From Flavobacterium xueshanense (GTDB taxonomy: Bacteria > Bacteroidota > Bacteroidia > Flavobacteriales > Flavobacteriaceae), in NCBI RefSeq assembly GCF_900112975.1, contig NZ_FONQ01000001.1, positions 124,001 through 188,000 on the forward strand: a stretch of 64,000 nt of DNA, written 5' to 3'. A program made the translations under genes and the position numbers. The notes beneath the pieces are model-generated. The model had not been told where the DNA came from and ran no database searches. It saw only the letters and a program-made list of their open reading frames with translations. Positions 46,449-58,400 of the stretch are shown here, piece by piece; position 1 is the stretch's first letter; each line of letters opens with the position of its first letter.

Positions 46449-46457
46449 ACATTAAAA

Positions 46458-47309
46458 ATGAACGTAACCGATTATACTTATTTGATTAACAAACCCGATG
46501 CTGTCCATGAAAAGCAAACGGAAGCTTTAGAAAAAGTATTGGAAGAGTTTCCATATTTTCAAAGTGCCAGAGCGATTCAATTAAAAGGACTTTATAATCA
46601 AAATAGTTTTAAATACAATGCTGCTTTAAAAATAACGGCAGCCTATTCAACGGATAGATTGGTTTTATTTGATTTCATCACATCGGATACTTTTACGTCA
46701 ATTCATAAAAGTCTGTACGATAGAAAAGCCCTCGAAATTCTAGACCTAGAAGTGATCGATAGTGAAATTATTATTGCTAAAGAAAAATTAGAACTTAAAA
46801 TAACCACATTAGAACAATCTATTCTGACTTCAATAAAGGAAGCTTCTCCAATCGAAAAAAAGGATTGTCCAACAACAGTTGAAGAAAAGTTAGCCATTGG
46901 TACACCGTTGGATTTCTCCAAAAAGGAACAACATTCCTTCCAAGAATGGCTTCAGCTTTCGCGTACGGAACCTATCAAAAGAGAAAGTGAGCAACCAATT
47001 AATGAACCTGCTCCACTTATAGATGCCGACAAGAGGAAAAAAATAGAACTTATCGATAAATTTATTGAAAAGAGTCCGAAGATTTCTCCAGTAAAACATG
47101 GAGTGCCTTCTACTGCTAATTTCGACCAAAATGCAGCGGACAATTCTTCGCTGATGACAGAGACTTTAGCCCGTGTTTATTTGGAACAAAAAAAATATCA
47201 AAAAGCGATTCAAGCTTATGAAATATTAATTTTGAAATATCCAGAAAAAAGTAGTTTCTTTGCAGACCGCATATCGGATATTAAGATTTTACAACATAAT
47301 AATAATTAA
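46458..47309 (+). CDS. TPR-containing protein of unknown function
   Basis: 283 residues, no signal peptide. The C-terminus has a tetratricopeptide-like pair (ETLARVYLEQKKYQKAIQAY then LILKYPEKSSFFADRI). The N-terminal part (YLINKPDAVHEKQTEALEKV) is helical and I do not recognise it, and the middle is charged and probably disordered. It lies between lptE and secG, 3 nt before secG, so it is cotranscribed with secG. Confidence 0.8.
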   Translation: MNVTDYTYLINKPDAVHEKQTEALEKVLEEFPYFQSARAIQLKGLYNQNSFKYNAALKITAAYSTDRLVLFDFITSDTFTSIHKSLYDRKALEILDLEVIDSEIIIAKEKLELKITTLEQSILTSIKEASPIEKKDCPTTVEEKLAIGTPLDFSKKEQHSFQEWLQLSRTEPIKRESEQPINEPAPLIDADKRKKIELIDKFIEKSPKISPVKHGVPSTANFDQNAADNSSLMTETLARVYLEQKKYQKAIQAYEILILKYPEKSSFFADRISDIKILQHNNN

Positions 47310-47312
47310 ACA

Positions 47313-47657
47313 ATGAGCACATTTTCAATTTTTTTAGTTTTAATAACTATAGTTTGTTTTCTATTAATCGTAGTTATCATGGTTCAAAACCCTAAAGGTG
47401 GCGGATTATCCTCTACAATAGGTGGTGCTCAAATGTTAGGTGGAGTACAAAAAACCACTGACTTTTTAGACAAAAGCACATGGACATTAGCAACTATACT
47501 AATTGCACTTATATTACTTTCAAGCTTAAGCTTTACAGGAACATTAAGTGATACAGATTCGAAAATCATTGAAAACACAGGAAGTTCCGTACCAGCAACA
47601 AACACGCCAGTTGCTCCTGCACAAAACACACCTGCCGCAACAAATCCAGCGCAATAA
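47313..47657 (+). CDS. secG: Preprotein translocase subunit SecG
   Basis: 114 residues with two membrane helices (about 4-24 and 52-72) joined by the conserved loop VQNPKGGGLSSTIGGAQMLGG. The C-terminal tail is rich in Thr, Pro and Ala, as often in Bacteroidota. It is an accessory subunit of the SecYEG channel. A terminator follows 19 nt after the stop. Confidence 0.95.
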   Translation: MSTFSIFLVLITIVCFLLIVVIMVQNPKGGGLSSTIGGAQMLGGVQKTTDFLDKSTWTLATILIALILLSSLSFTGTLSDTDSKIIENTGSSVPATNTPVAPAQNTPAATNPAQ

Positions 47658-47676
47658 ATCATTACAACGTAATCTA

Positions 47677-47708
47677 AATGCCAGCCTGTCAAAGCTGGCA
47701 TTTTTTAT
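47677..47708 (+). terminator. Terminator after secG
   Basis: AATGCCAGC (47677-47685) pairs with GCTGGCATT (47694-47702) around an 8-nt loop and is followed by TTTT. Confidence 0.85.
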
Positions 47709-47792
47709 AAGAAATTATGTCAGTGTTAGTAGGATGGCACAATTTCTGAAATCTTTATCGCAGTTAAAATAAATAATATAAATTATAAAATT

Positions 47793-48068
47793 ATGGCTTT
47801 AAACATCAAACCACTTTCAGACAGAGTTCTTATCGCGCCCGTTGCTGCTGAAACAAAAACTGCTTCAGGGATTTTTATTCCAGATACAGCCAAAGAAAAA
47901 CCACAAAAAGGGACTGTTGTTGCTGTTGGAAACGGAACAAAAGACCACACCATGACTGTAAAAATTGGTGATTCTGTCCTTTACGGAAAATACGCCGGTA
48001 CTGAATTAAAACTGGAAGGAAAAGATTATTTGATTATGCGTGAAGACGATATTTTAGCAATTATCTAA
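47793..48068 (+). CDS. groES: Co-chaperonin GroES
   Basis: 91 residues of normal size: [20 protein letters not shown], the mobile loop [17 protein letters not shown], and [20 protein letters not shown]. It caps GroEL and is cotranscribed with groEL 136 nt downstream. No CIRCE-type operator was seen upstream. Confidence 0.98.
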   Translation: MALNIKPLSDRVLIAPVAAETKTASGIFIPDTAKEKPQKGTVVAVGNGTKDHTMTVKIGDSVLYGKYAGTELKLEGKDYLIMREDDILAII

Positions 48069-48156
48069 ATAGTATTCAATCTGAAAAATTAAGTATCGAG
48101 ACAATTTAACTCGATAGCTTTGCTGGAACTGGTGAAGGGAACTTAAAAAAAATTAA

Positions 48157-49833
<1,677 letters not shown>

Positions 49834-49851
49834 TAGCATTTTCCTTTATAT

Positions 49852-49890
49852 AAAAAAACCGTCCCGATAAAATCGGGACGGTTTTTTTAT
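49852..49890. terminator. Bidirectional terminator after groEL
   Basis: AAAAAACCGTCCCGAT (49853-49868) pairs perfectly with ATCGGGACGGTTTTTT (49872-49887) around a 3-nt loop. It serves groEL on the plus strand and the convergent DedA gene on the minus strand. Confidence 0.92.
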
Positions 49891-49902
49891 GAGTTAATTT
49901 GT

Positions 49903-50583
49903 TTATTCTTGCACTTTTGATTTCTTACTAAACTTGTAAATTACGGGCAGAACAGTAATTGCAACTAAAATTAATACAATTAACTCGATGTGTTCTTTTA
50001 AATCAATCCGATAATTTTCAAGCAAGAAACCATATAAATAATGTCCGGCAAAAATTAAAGTGAAAGACCAGATAAATGAACTTAGGACATTATAAAACAT
50101 GAATTTTTGTTTGTCCATGGATACAATTCCAGCTACGATGGGTGCAAAGGTTCTTAATATTGGAAGAAAACGGGCGAAGATGATTGCTTTTCCACCGTAT
50201 TTTTCAAAAAAGTCTTTTGATTGAACCAAATATTTTTTCTTAAACCAAAAACTATCTTCCTTATTGTACAAATAGTATCCGCTTTTTGATCCAAACCAGT
50301 ATCCTACAATATTTCCTAAAATTCCTGATAACGCTACAAGCGTTGATAAAAGTACAACATTTATAAAATCATTATCAATAAATAGAATGTTTTCTATTAA
50401 TTCTCGGCTGTAAATTCCCGCCAAAAACAAAAGACTATCTCCAGGTAAAAAGAAACCCGCAAAGAGACCTGTTTCGGCAAATACGATAAATAAAACTATA
50501 TAGATTCCCAGTTTAATCCCATTAACATCAAAATGAATATAAAAAAGTGGGTCAATTAAATTCTTCCAATCAAAATCGTTCAT
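49903..50583 (-). CDS. DedA family membrane protein (VTT domain)
   Basis: 226 residues with five or six hydrophobic spans. GLFAGFFLPGDSLLFLAGIY and ARFLPILRTFAPIVAGIVSM are the DedA signatures, including the acidic and arginine residues needed in E. coli YqjA/YghB. Members move or flip lipids such as undecaprenyl phosphate or phosphatidylethanolamine. The exact substrate cannot be read here. It is followed by a shared terminator. Confidence 0.9.
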   Translation of the reverse strand: MNDFDWKNLIDPLFYIHFDVNGIKLGIYIVLFIVFAETGLFAGFFLPGDSLLFLAGIYSRELIENILFIDNDFINVVLLSTLVALSGILGNIVGYWFGSKSGYYLYNKEDSFWFKKKYLVQSKDFFEKYGGKAIIFARFLPILRTFAPIVAGIVSMDKQKFMFYNVLSSFIWSFTLIFAGHYLYGFLLENYRIDLKEHIELIVLILVAITVLPVIYKFSKKSKVQE

Positions 50584-50805
50584 TCTACGGTGTTTTATGC
50601 TAAAATTATTTGTGCGTGAAAGTACGGATAATATATCTTAAGAACAATTTATTGCTTTATTTTAAAGTTTTATTAACGGTTGAACACCACGCTTCTATTT
50701 AGAAATACTTAGTACAGGCTCATTTATAAAAATCTTCCAAAAAATTGTATGTTTTCCCACTAAGCTACTTGGTGCAAGAAATAGAAATCACTTACGCAAA
50801 ACTAA

Positions 50806-52161
50806 TCACAACTCAAACTCTTGGCCTATTAAAGGAACTTTACAATCAAAACCATATTTTTCATGGACTTTTATACGGAGTTCATCCAGCGGCTCATTTT
50901 CACCATGAACTAAGAATATTTTGGTTGGTTTATTTTCTAATTCTGATAACCAATTGAGTAAATCATTTTGATCACCATGTGCTGACAAGCCCTGTATTTC
51001 TAAAATTTTTGCCTTTACCGGATAATATTGTCCATGAATTTTAATTTTTTTCGCCCCTTCCAGCAATTTTCTTCCGCGTGTTCCTTCGGCTTGATATCCT
51101 ACAATAATTACAGTAGTTTGTGGCAAAATGATATACTGCTCTAAATAACTCAATACTCTTCCTCCCGTGAGCATTCCGCTGGCAGCAATTACTACTTTAG
51201 GTTGTTCATCATAAATAACCTCCATGGTTTCCTGATAGTCCGAAACTAACGAGAACATTTTACTCATTTCGGCACATTCTTCCAAGGACAACTTATGCCA
51301 TTGTTGGTTACTAGAAAAAATATTTAGCGCATTAATTCCCATTGGAGTGTCAATGATGTATGGAATATTAGGAATTCTATCTTCTTCCCTGAGCTGCCAC
51401 AACAAGTACATGATGGTTTGGGCACGCTCTACGGCAAAACTCGGAATAATAATCGTTCCACCTTTGTCAACCGCGTTATTAATGTATATTTCCAATTCTA
51501 ATTTGGCATCCGTTTTAGGATGGATCCGATCACCATAGGTACTTTCGAGAAAAACATAATCAGCTTTTTTGGGTTTAGTTGGCGGATACATCAACACATC
51601 ATCATCCCGACCAATATCTCCGGAAAAAACTAATGTTTTATTTTCAAGGGTTAACGCAATACTGCAAGCACCCAGAATATGTCCCGCATTAGTATACACT
51701 GCTTCAATTTGCGCATCCAAAGGTATTGGCTCATTGGTTTTGATTACTCTAAATAGCGGAAAAACTTTTTCAGCTTGTTCCACATTATACAGTGACTGGG
51801 CAATTTCATGCTTAGAATATTTCCCTTCGTTCGCATTTTTAGCTTCTTCTTCCTGAATTTTAGCGCTATCTAGAAGAATTAGTTTAGTAATATCTTTTGT
51901 GGGACTGGTGCAATATATTTTCCCAGAAAATCCTTGCTTGACTAATCTGGGTAACCAGCCGCAATGATCTAAATGCCCATGTGTCAGCAACACAAAATCT
52001 ATTGTGGAAGGCAAAACTGGTAGCGGATCCCAATTGAGATCCCGCAAAGGTTTTAATCCTTGGAATAATCCGCAATCAATCAAAATCCGAATTCCATTGC
52101 TTTCGATTAATGTTTTAGAACCGGTCACAGTGCCCGCTCCACCAATAAATTTAACTTTCAT
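50806..52161 (-). CDS. Metallo-beta-lactamase fold, beta-CASP RNA nuclease-like protein
   Basis: 451 residues. LLTHGHLDHCGWLPRLVKQG carries the HxHxDH zinc motif; FVFLEST-like segment YVFLESTYGDRIH, VIAASGMLTGGRVLSYL and GLSAHGDQNDLLNWL are beta-CASP and C-terminal motifs. Related proteins include CPSF73-like RNases of bacteria (for example YsH1-type) that cut RNA. Cytoplasmic, no signal peptide. The upstream 52162-52204 gap is short, and the downstream gap 50584-50805 shows nothing clear. Confidence 0.9.
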   Translation of the reverse strand: MKVKFIGGAGTVTGSKTLIESNGIRILIDCGLFQGLKPLRDLNWDPLPVLPSTIDFVLLTHGHLDHCGWLPRLVKQGFSGKIYCTSPTKDITKLILLDSAKIQEEEAKNANEGKYSKHEIAQSLYNVEQAEKVFPLFRVIKTNEPIPLDAQIEAVYTNAGHILGACSIALTLENKTLVFSGDIGRDDDVLMYPPTKPKKADYVFLESTYGDRIHPKTDAKLELEIYINNAVDKGGTIIIPSFAVERAQTIMYLLWQLREEDRIPNIPYIIDTPMGINALNIFSSNQQWHKLSLEECAEMSKMFSLVSDYQETMEVIYDEQPKVVIAASGMLTGGRVLSYLEQYIILPQTTVIIVGYQAEGTRGRKLLEGAKKIKIHGQYYPVKAKILEIQGLSAHGDQNDLLNWLSELENKPTKIFLVHGENEPLDELRIKVHEKYGFDCKVPLIGQEFEL

Positions 52162-52204
52162 TTGATTTAAATTTAAAATTTAACAATCTCAGTAATCACT
52201 CCTT

Positions 52205-53035
52205 TTAAATATACTTACACAATTCTGACGCTTCTTTTAACACGTTTTTTATCCGATTAGGACTCAATCCTATTCTGTTTAAACAATCCGAATTATTTAT
52301 AATTTCTTTTACTAAAATAATATCCAAGATCAATAATTTATCTTTTTCAGCGATGGACAAGGTCGTCAAACAGGTTACGGGATAAAGAGAATTACTGTCA
52401 TTCTTAGTTTTCAAATTGTTATCTTCAGGATAATTCCAACTCAACAAACTCAATCCGGAACATTTAGCAAAAGTAATTGCATCTGCTGTAAACCGATTAT
52501 TGGTCACAATCCAACATTTGGACACGATCTCTTTTCTATCAAAAATGGGATGATTTCTTTCCTTAATGTCATTAAAACGGGACAAAATACACATCGGAAC
52601 TTTCACATCCGAAGCAACATCTCTGCCGGCATGATACTTACATTCGACCATGGCGATAATTTCATTTTTTTTGACCAAAACATCTATTTCATTTGAAACA
52701 CATTTTCCTTGTAAAGTCAAATTGGTTATCGTTTTATAATTTTCCGAAGAAAAAATCCGTCCTATATATTTTTCGAAGAAGAAACCTGCAGGACCTAAAA
52801 GCCGAATTGCTTCTCTCAAATTATAACGTGCCGCATGGGAATTAGCCGTTTTCTTCAATAATGAAAAAGCCATTTTATAAATTTGTTTGGTAACAATTCC
52901 CTCATACATTTGTTTTTTTATGGCATGCAAAATCGAGTCTACCTCCAGCGCATTGGCGCCAGACTTTAAAAGTTATTTTTTAAGTTTGTCCAAATTAAAT
53001 TCGACAATATCTCCCAAATGTTTTACTATTTTCAT
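52205..53035 (-). pseudogene. ATP-cone plus Mrr-like PD-(D/E)XK nuclease with a stop at codon 21
   Basis: The frame from ATG 53035 reads MKIVKHLGDIVEFNLDKLKK, then TAA at 52973-52975, then in the same frame LLKSGANALEVDSILHAIKK and on to 52205. The stop sits where relatives have Ser or similar (a one-base change from TCA). Residues after it form an ATP-cone (MAFSLLKKTANSHAARYNLR) and a restriction-endonuclease-like domain with NEIDVLVKKNEIIAMVECKY (D...ExK). Starts at TTG 52930 or ATG 52909 could still make the nuclease part without the full cone. The native role is unknown; Mrr-like enzymes cut modified or foreign DNA. Confidence 0.8.
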
Positions 53036-53092
53036 GTTGATAATGTTATGATAAACAATTACTTAAACCAATATTAAAGACAGATAAAAAAA

Positions 53093-53536
53093 TTATCTGT
53101 TTTGTTTTTGATAATAAAAACCGGCAACAAACAATAATAAAAAAATAGGCTGAATCAAAAACCGACGGATATAAAATAGAACCCAATTATGGTTTTCACG
53201 AGTGAAGAAAATAATGTAGAAAAAAGCAACAATTAAAATCAAAAAAAGGAAATAATACAGAACAAAGGCAAACTTCACCATCACTATTTCTTTGAAAATG
53301 ACATAAATAATACTCACTGAAATAGCGGTATTTAATGTATACCGAAATAATAATGCCAAGAACAATTGGGTTGAATTGACATTTGGCAACCTTAATTTAG
53401 TAAAATCATTTTTGAAGAAATCTAAAAAAGGATCATAAAACAACTGATTTTCAAAAGCACGAATAAGCACTAACAGTAAAACCAAAAAAAGGAATTGTAT
53501 TAATCTTAGTTTGTTATTTAATATCTTAAGAAGCAT
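53093..53536 (-). CDS. Exosortase F system-associated membrane protein
   Basis: 147 residues with four hydrophobic spans. It begins LKILNNKLRLIQFLFLVLLL and has RAFENQLFYDPFLDFFK, which matches the small protein usually paired with exosortase F in Flavobacteriia. Its start overlaps the xrtF end by 11 nt, so they are translationally coupled. The molecular role is not known. Confidence 0.85.
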   Translation of the reverse strand: MLLKILNNKLRLIQFLFLVLLLVLIRAFENQLFYDPFLDFFKNDFTKLRLPNVNSTQLFLALLFRYTLNTAISVSIIYVIFKEIVMVKFAFVLYYFLFLILIVAFFYIIFFTRENHNWVLFYIRRFLIQPIFLLLFVAGFYYQKQNR

Positions 53537-54062
53537 ATCTTGAAAATTTACGAACCCAAATTAACCATAAAATAAAAACTACACCGTAAATATACAAAGG
53601 AAAAAAGACTCCATGTAGAAATGGCTCTTGTTTTGGAAAATAAAAAATAAGCGCACTTAAAGTTGCAATTCTAAAAACATTCAGTACATAAATAAGCAGG
53701 CTTCCGCCAAAGATAAAAAGTAAAGACGCTTTTAATTTTTCGGAAAAAGCAACCACAAATGAAATAAATAAAATAATTACGCTGATTGCATTACAGCCTT
53801 CCACAATTCGGGCAACATATTTCTGCTCATAAAACAACTTCATGTAAGGATGTTCCGCACTTTCTTCAATTGAAGATTCGTCAGTAAAAAGTTGCAACAC
53901 TTGTCCGGTATTTTCACTCACCATTCTTGTGATAGAATCTATTTTATTTTCCTCAAAACCTTTAAGATATTGCTGATACAAAAAAGTCAGTACTATATAT
54001 GTCAAAAAAAAGGTGCCCAGAAAAAGCAAAAACGGTTTGTAGAGAATAAAATATTTTTTCAA
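53526..54062 (-). CDS. xrtF: Exosortase F (XrtF)
   Basis: 178 residues, mostly membrane helices. The exosortase catalytic residues are present: C90 (VEGCNAIS), R131 (VFRIATLSA) and H150 (FLHGVFFPLY). Exosortases cut and anchor exported proteins with a C-terminal sorting signal, here at the inner membrane; exosortase F is a Flavobacteriia form. No target protein with such a signal was seen in this window. The only start is TTG at 54062 (MKKYFILYKPFLLFLG), with no nearby ATG. Confidence 0.9.
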   Translation of the reverse strand: MKKYFILYKPFLLFLGTFFLTYIVLTFLYQQYLKGFEENKIDSITRMVSENTGQVLQLFTDESSIEESAEHPYMKLFYEQKYVARIVEGCNAISVIILFISFVVAFSEKLKASLLFIFGGSLLIYVLNVFRIATLSALIFYFPKQEPFLHGVFFPLYIYGVVFILWLIWVRKFSRYAS

Positions 54063-54109
54063 AATCTATCTTTTAACAAATTTATGTAATTTTTGAAACT
54101 GACTTTAAA

Positions 54110-54117
54110 TACTTTTG
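54110..54117 (+). promoter_or_regulatory. Probable -7 box of the GAF-domain gene
   Basis: TACTTTTG matches TAnnTTTG, 19 nt before the ATG at 54137. A TTG lies 14 nt upstream, closer than usual. Confidence 0.5.
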
Positions 54118-54136
54118 CATAAATAAAATAAAAAAC

Positions 54137-54598
54137 ATGACATTTCAAGAATTACAACCAAAAGTAACCGAAATCACATTAAATACAACGCAATCCAGAG
54201 ACAAAAAACTTTTATCTATTTGTCAATTGTTAAGCGACTCCATAGATTATTATAATTGGGTTGGATTTTATTTTGCAAATCACGAGTCTAAAACATTGCA
54301 CTTAGGGCCTTATGTAGGAGCTGAAACGGATCATACTGTAATCCCTTTCGGAAAAGGAATTTGCGGACAAGTTGCCGTTTCCAACGAAAATTTTGTAGTC
54401 CCTGACGTAGCAGCACAGGACAATTATATAGCGTGCAGTTTTACTGTAAAATCAGAAATTGTGGTACCCCTTTTTGTAAATGGCGAGAATATAGGACAAA
54501 TTGATATTGATAGCCATGTCTTGGATCCATTTACTAAAGACGATGAATTATTTTTAGAGTTTGTAAATAAGGAAGTGGCACAGTTGTTTGTAAAGTAA
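54137..54598 (+). CDS. GAF-domain protein, free methionine-(R)-sulfoxide reductase type
   Basis: 153 residues forming one GAF domain. WVGFYFANHESKTLHLGPYV, GKGICGQVAVSNENFVVPDV and YIACSFTVKSEIVVPLF match the fRMsr (YebR/MsrC) family; C in GICG and C in IACSF correspond to two of the redox cysteines. It would reduce free methionine-R-sulfoxide in the cytoplasm. It stands alone with its own promoter. Confidence 0.87.
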   Translation: MTFQELQPKVTEITLNTTQSRDKKLLSICQLLSDSIDYYNWVGFYFANHESKTLHLGPYVGAETDHTVIPFGKGICGQVAVSNENFVVPDVAAQDNYIACSFTVKSEIVVPLFVNGENIGQIDIDSHVLDPFTKDDELFLEFVNKEVAQLFVK

Positions 54599-54647
54599 AA
54601 TAATTCATAATTGCTTCGCCCGTTTGAAAAATAAAGAAAGGTTTATT

Positions 54648-54678
54648 TTGTTCGTGTCATAATTATTTTTTACTTTTG
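54648..54678 (+). promoter_or_regulatory. rpsO promoter
   Basis: TTG at 54648-54650, a 20-nt spacer and TACTTTTG at 54671-54678 give a full promoter. The leader of about 50 nt before the ATG at 54735 is long enough for S15 autoregulation, but no structure was assigned. Confidence 0.65.
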
Positions 54679-54734
54679 CACCCGTCCTACAATAGCTGTA
54701 AGACATACATAAAAATCATTAAACAAATATTGGA

Positions 54735-55001
54735 ATGTATTTAACTAAAGAGATTAAAGAAGAAATCTTCGCTCAACACGGAGAAAAAACAAACACTGGA
54801 AAATCAGAAGCTCAAATTGCTTTATTCACTTTCAGAATTAGCCACTTAACAGAGCACTTGAAAAAAAATCGTCATGATTATAATACAGAGCGTTCATTAG
54901 TATTGCTAGTAGGTAAAAGAAGATCTTTATTGGATTACTTGAAGAAGACAGAAATCAACAGATATCGTGAAATTATCAAAGTATTGAATATCAGAAAATA
55001 A
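54735..55001 (+). CDS. rpsO: 30S ribosomal protein S15
   Basis: 88 residues, the normal size: EIFAQHGEKTNTGKSEAQIA, ISHLTEHLKKNRHDYNTERS and VGKRRSLLDYLKKTEINRYR. S15 binds the central domain of 16S rRNA. The gene pairs with pnp downstream, as in many bacteria, but a terminator lies between. Confidence 0.98.
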   Translation: MYLTKEIKEEIFAQHGEKTNTGKSEAQIALFTFRISHLTEHLKKNRHDYNTERSLVLLVGKRRSLLDYLKKTEINRYREIIKVLNIRK

Positions 55002-55008
55002 TCAATAT

Positions 55009-55038
55009 AAAAGAGGTGCGAAAGTGCCTCTTTTTTTA
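55009..55038 (+). terminator. Terminator after rpsO
   Basis: AAAAGAGGTGC (55009-55019) pairs with GTGCCTCTTTT (55024-55034), two G-T pairs, GAAA loop, followed by TTT. The gap to pnp (55039-55236) shows no other clear signal. Confidence 0.82.
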
Positions 55039-55236
55039 TTTTACAATTTAAAGTCTAATGATTCTATTTTAGTCCTGACACAAAAGGGATTAGAATCAAG
55101 ACTTCACCATAAAGTTTGTACTAATTAGTATAGATCAATAAAAAAAGTTTGTTTTTCATTGGGTTTTAGGCATTAACTACGCAAAACAACAACTACAACA
55201 CAACTAAAACCCATGTTTAACTAATAAATAAAATTT

Positions 55237-57372
55237 ATGATTCCACAATTATTTGTAGAAAGTATCGATTTAGGTGATGGCAGAAACATCACAATCGAGA
55301 CAGGTCGTTTAGCCAAACAAGCGGATGGATCTGTAGTAGTAAGAATAGGCAAAACTGTTATTTTAGGAACAGTTGTATCTTCAAGAAAAGCAAGTCCTGG
55401 TATCGACTTTTTACCACTTACGGTAGATTATCGTGAAAAATTTGCTGCAGCAGGACGTTTCCCTGGTGGTTTCTTCAAAAGAGAAGCGCGTCCAAGCGAT
55501 AACGAAGTGTTAACAATGCGTTTAGTAGACCGTGTATTGCGTCCACTTTTCCCGGATGATTATCATGCCGAAGTTCAAGTGATGATTCAATTAATGTCTC
55601 ATGACGAAGATGTAATGCCAGATGCATTAGCAGGTTTAGCCGCTTCTGCAGCTTTAGCTTTGTCTGACATTCCTTTTGAAACATTAATCTCTGAAGCTAG
55701 AGTTGGAAGAATTGATGGTAAATTCATCATCAATCCAAGTCGCGCACAATTAGCATTATCTGACATTGATATGATGATTGGAGCTTCTATGGATTCTATC
55801 GCAATGGTAGAAGGTGAAATGAAAGAAATTTCAGAAGCAGAAATGTTAGAAGCAATTAAATTTGCACACGAACACATTAAAAACCAAATTGGTGCTCAAC
55901 TACGTTTGCAAGCTGCTTTTGGAAAAAAAGAAGTTCGTACTTATGAAGAAGAAAGAGAAGATGAGACTATTTATGCTAAAGTAAAAGATGCATCTTACGA
56001 TAAAATTTATGCTATTGCAAGCAAAGGTTCTTCAAAACAAGCACGTACTGCTTCATTTGCAGAAGTAAAAGAAGAAGTAAAAGCATTATTTACAGAAGAA
56101 GAATTAGCCGCAAATGGCGATTTAGTTTCTAAATATTTTTACAAAACTAACAAAGAAGCGGTTCGTAACGTAACCCTGGATTTAGGAACACGTTTAGACG
56201 GAAGAAAAACTACCGAAATCAGACCAATCTGGTGTGAAGTAGATTATTTACCATCGGTACATGGATCAGCATTGTTTACACGTGGAGAAACACAAGCATT
56301 GGCAACAGCTACTTTAGGAACCTCTAGAGAAGCAAACCAAATTGACTCTCCATCACAACAAGGTGAAGAAAAATTCTACTTACATTATAACTTCCCTCCT
56401 TTCTCAACTGGTGAAGCACGTCCTTTGAGAGGAACTTCAAGAAGAGAAGTAGGTCACGGAAACTTGGCTCAACGAGCATTAAAAAACATGATTCCTGCTG
56501 ATTGTCCTTATACCATTCGTGTAGTATCTGAAGTTTTAGAATCAAATGGTTCTTCTTCTATGGCTACCGTTTGCGCTGGAACATTAGCACTTATGGATGC
56601 AGGTATCCAAATGATTCGTCCAGTTTCTGGAATTGCAATGGGATTAATTACTGATGGAGAACGTTTTGCTGTATTGTCTGATATTCTTGGTGATGAGGAT
56701 CACTTAGGAGATATGGATTTCAAGGTAACTGGTACTTCTGTAGGAATTACAGCGTGTCAAATGGACATCAAGATTGACGGATTGAAATACGAGATTATGG
56801 AAGCTGCTTTAGCGCAAGCTCGTGACGGTCGTTTGCATATCCTTGGAAAATTAATCGAAACTTTAGCTGAGCCAAAAGCAGATGTTAAAGCGTATGCTCC
56901 AAAAATCATTACTAGAACAATTCCTGGCAACTTTATTGGTGCATTGATTGGACCTGGAGGAAAAGTAATTCAAGAATTACAAAAAGCTACTGGAACGACT
57001 ATCGTAATCAACGAAGTGGACGAACAAGGAGTTATCGAAATCTTAGGAACTGACCCTGCCGGAATTGAAGCAGTATTGGCTAAAATTAAGTCAATTACTT
57101 TCAAACCTCAAATGGGAGAAGCTTACGAAGTGAAAGTAATCAAAATGCTAGATTTTGGTGCAGTAGTAGAATATACTGCCGCTCCAGGAAACGAAGTTTT
57201 ATTACACGTATCGGAACTTGCTTGGGAACGCACTGAAAATGTTTCTGATGTAGTAAAAATGGGTGATGTATTCGAAGTAAAATACTTAGGATTGGATCCA
57301 AAAACAAGAAAAGAAAAAGTGTCAAGAAAAGCACTTATGCCAAGACCTCCACGTGAGGAAAGAAAAGAGTAA
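55237..57372 (+). CDS. pnp: Polyribonucleotide nucleotidyltransferase (PNPase)
   Basis: 711 residues. Two RNase PH domains (first with [20 protein letters not shown], second with [20 protein letters not shown] and [16 protein letters not shown], active-site acids), then a KH domain ([20 protein letters not shown]) and a C-terminal S1 domain ([14 protein letters not shown]). It degrades RNA from the 3' end using phosphate. All key parts are intact. Confidence 0.98.
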   Translation: MIPQLFVESIDLGDGRNITIETGRLAKQADGSVVVRIGKTVILGTVVSSRKASPGIDFLPLTVDYREKFAAAGRFPGGFFKREARPSDNEVLTMRLVDRVLRPLFPDDYHAEVQVMIQLMSHDEDVMPDALAGLAASAALALSDIPFETLISEARVGRIDGKFIINPSRAQLALSDIDMMIGASMDSIAMVEGEMKEISEAEMLEAIKFAHEHIKNQIGAQLRLQAAFGKKEVRTYEEEREDETIYAKVKDASYDKIYAIASKGSSKQARTASFAEVKEEVKALFTEEELAANGDLVSKYFYKTNKEAVRNVTLDLGTRLDGRKTTEIRPIWCEVDYLPSVHGSALFTRGETQALATATLGTSREANQIDSPSQQGEEKFYLHYNFPPFSTGEARPLRGTSRREVGHGNLAQRALKNMIPADCPYTIRVVSEVLESNGSSSMATVCAGTLALMDAGIQMIRPVSGIAMGLITDGERFAVLSDILGDEDHLGDMDFKVTGTSVGITACQMDIKIDGLKYEIMEAALAQARDGRLHILGKLIETLAEPKADVKAYAPKIITRTIPGNFIGALIGPGGKVIQELQKATGTTIVINEVDEQGVIEILGTDPAGIEAVLAKIKSITFKPQMGEAYEVKVIKMLDFGAVVEYTAAPGNEVLLHVSELAWERTENVSDVVKMGDVFEVKYLGLDPKTRKEKVSRKALMPRPPREERKE

Positions 57373-57405
57373 TCAGATCTTAGTTTACTAAAGGTTTATT
57401 TATAG

Positions 57406-57442
57406 AAAACCCCAATTCATGTATTTGAATTGGGGTTTTTCG
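57406..57442 (+). terminator. Terminator after pnp
   Basis: AAAACCCCAATTC (57406-57418) pairs with GAATTGGGGTTTT (57427-57439) around an 8-nt loop and is followed by a T. Confidence 0.88.
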
Positions 57443-57536
57443 CTTATAATTAAATTATTTTCAAAACAATTGTAACTTTTTTGAAACTCCATACGTATAA
57501 CCATTTGTACACTTAAAAAATTGAGGAGACAAAAAC

Positions 57537-58400
57537 ATGAGACAACTTAAAATCACCAAGCAGGTTACAAATCGTGAAACTGCATCATTAGACAAATATT
57601 TACAAGAAATTGGAAAAGTTGACCTTATTACCGCTGACGAAGAGGTAGAATTAGCACAAAAGATAAAAGCTGGGGATCAAAAAGCCCTAGAAAAATTGAC
57701 AAAAGCTAATTTACGTTTCGTTGTTTCGGTAGCAAAACAATACCAAAATCAAGGACTTACACTTCCTGATTTAATTAATGAAGGAAATTTAGGATTGATA
57801 AAAGCAGCACAGCGTTTTGATGAAACACGTGGTTTCAAATTCATTTCATATGCCGTTTGGTGGATTCGTCAATCTATATTACAAGCTTTGGCTGAACAAT
57901 CCCGTATCGTTCGTTTGCCTTTGAACAAAATTGGTTCTATCAATAAAATCAACAAAATGTACGCTTTATTAGAACAATCTAACGAGCGTCCACCATCTGC
58001 TGAGGAAATTGCAAAAGAACTTGATATGACCGTAAATGACGTAAAAGAGAGCATGAAAAACTCTGGTCGTCACTTATCAATGGATGCGCCTCTTGTAGAA
58101 GGAGAAGATTCTAACCTTTATGACGTTTTACGTTCTGGTGAATCTCCAAATCCAGACAGAGAATTAATCCACGAATCATTGCGTACCGAAATCGAGCGTT
58201 CTTTGGAAACATTGACTCCAAGAGAGGCTGATGTTGTTCGTTTGTACTTTGGTCTTGGCGATCAACACCCAATGACATTAGAGGAAATTGGAGAAACTTT
58301 CGACTTAACTCGTGAGCGTGTACGTCAAATCAAGGAAAAAGCAATCCGTAGATTGAAACACACTTCTAGAAGTAAAATACTAAAAACGTATTTAGGATAA
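57537..58400 (+). CDS. rpoD: Primary sigma factor RpoD/SigA
   Basis: 287 residues, the short Bacteroidota form that lacks region 1.1. Region 1.2 ([20 protein letters not shown]), region 2 ([20 protein letters not shown]), region 3 and region 4.2 ([20 protein letters not shown]) are all complete. It directs RNA polymerase to the TTG / TAnnTTTG promoters seen in this window. Confidence 0.97.
   Translation: MRQLKITKQVTNRETASLDKYLQEIGKVDLITADEEVELAQKIKAGDQKALEKLTKANLRFVVSVAKQYQNQGLTLPDLINEGNLGLIKAAQRFDETRGFKFISYAVWWIRQSILQALAEQSRIVRLPLNKIGSINKINKMYALLEQSNERPPSAEEIAKELDMTVNDVKESMKNSGRHLSMDAPLVEGEDSNLYDVLRSGESPNPDRELIHESLRTEIERSLETLTPREADVVRLYFGLGDQHPMTLEEIGETFDLTRERVRQIKEKAIRRLKHTSRSKILKTYLG

Noticed and set aside
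47548..47772. 74-codon frame across the secG end
   Set aside because: Out-of-frame shadow of secG that reads through its terminator.
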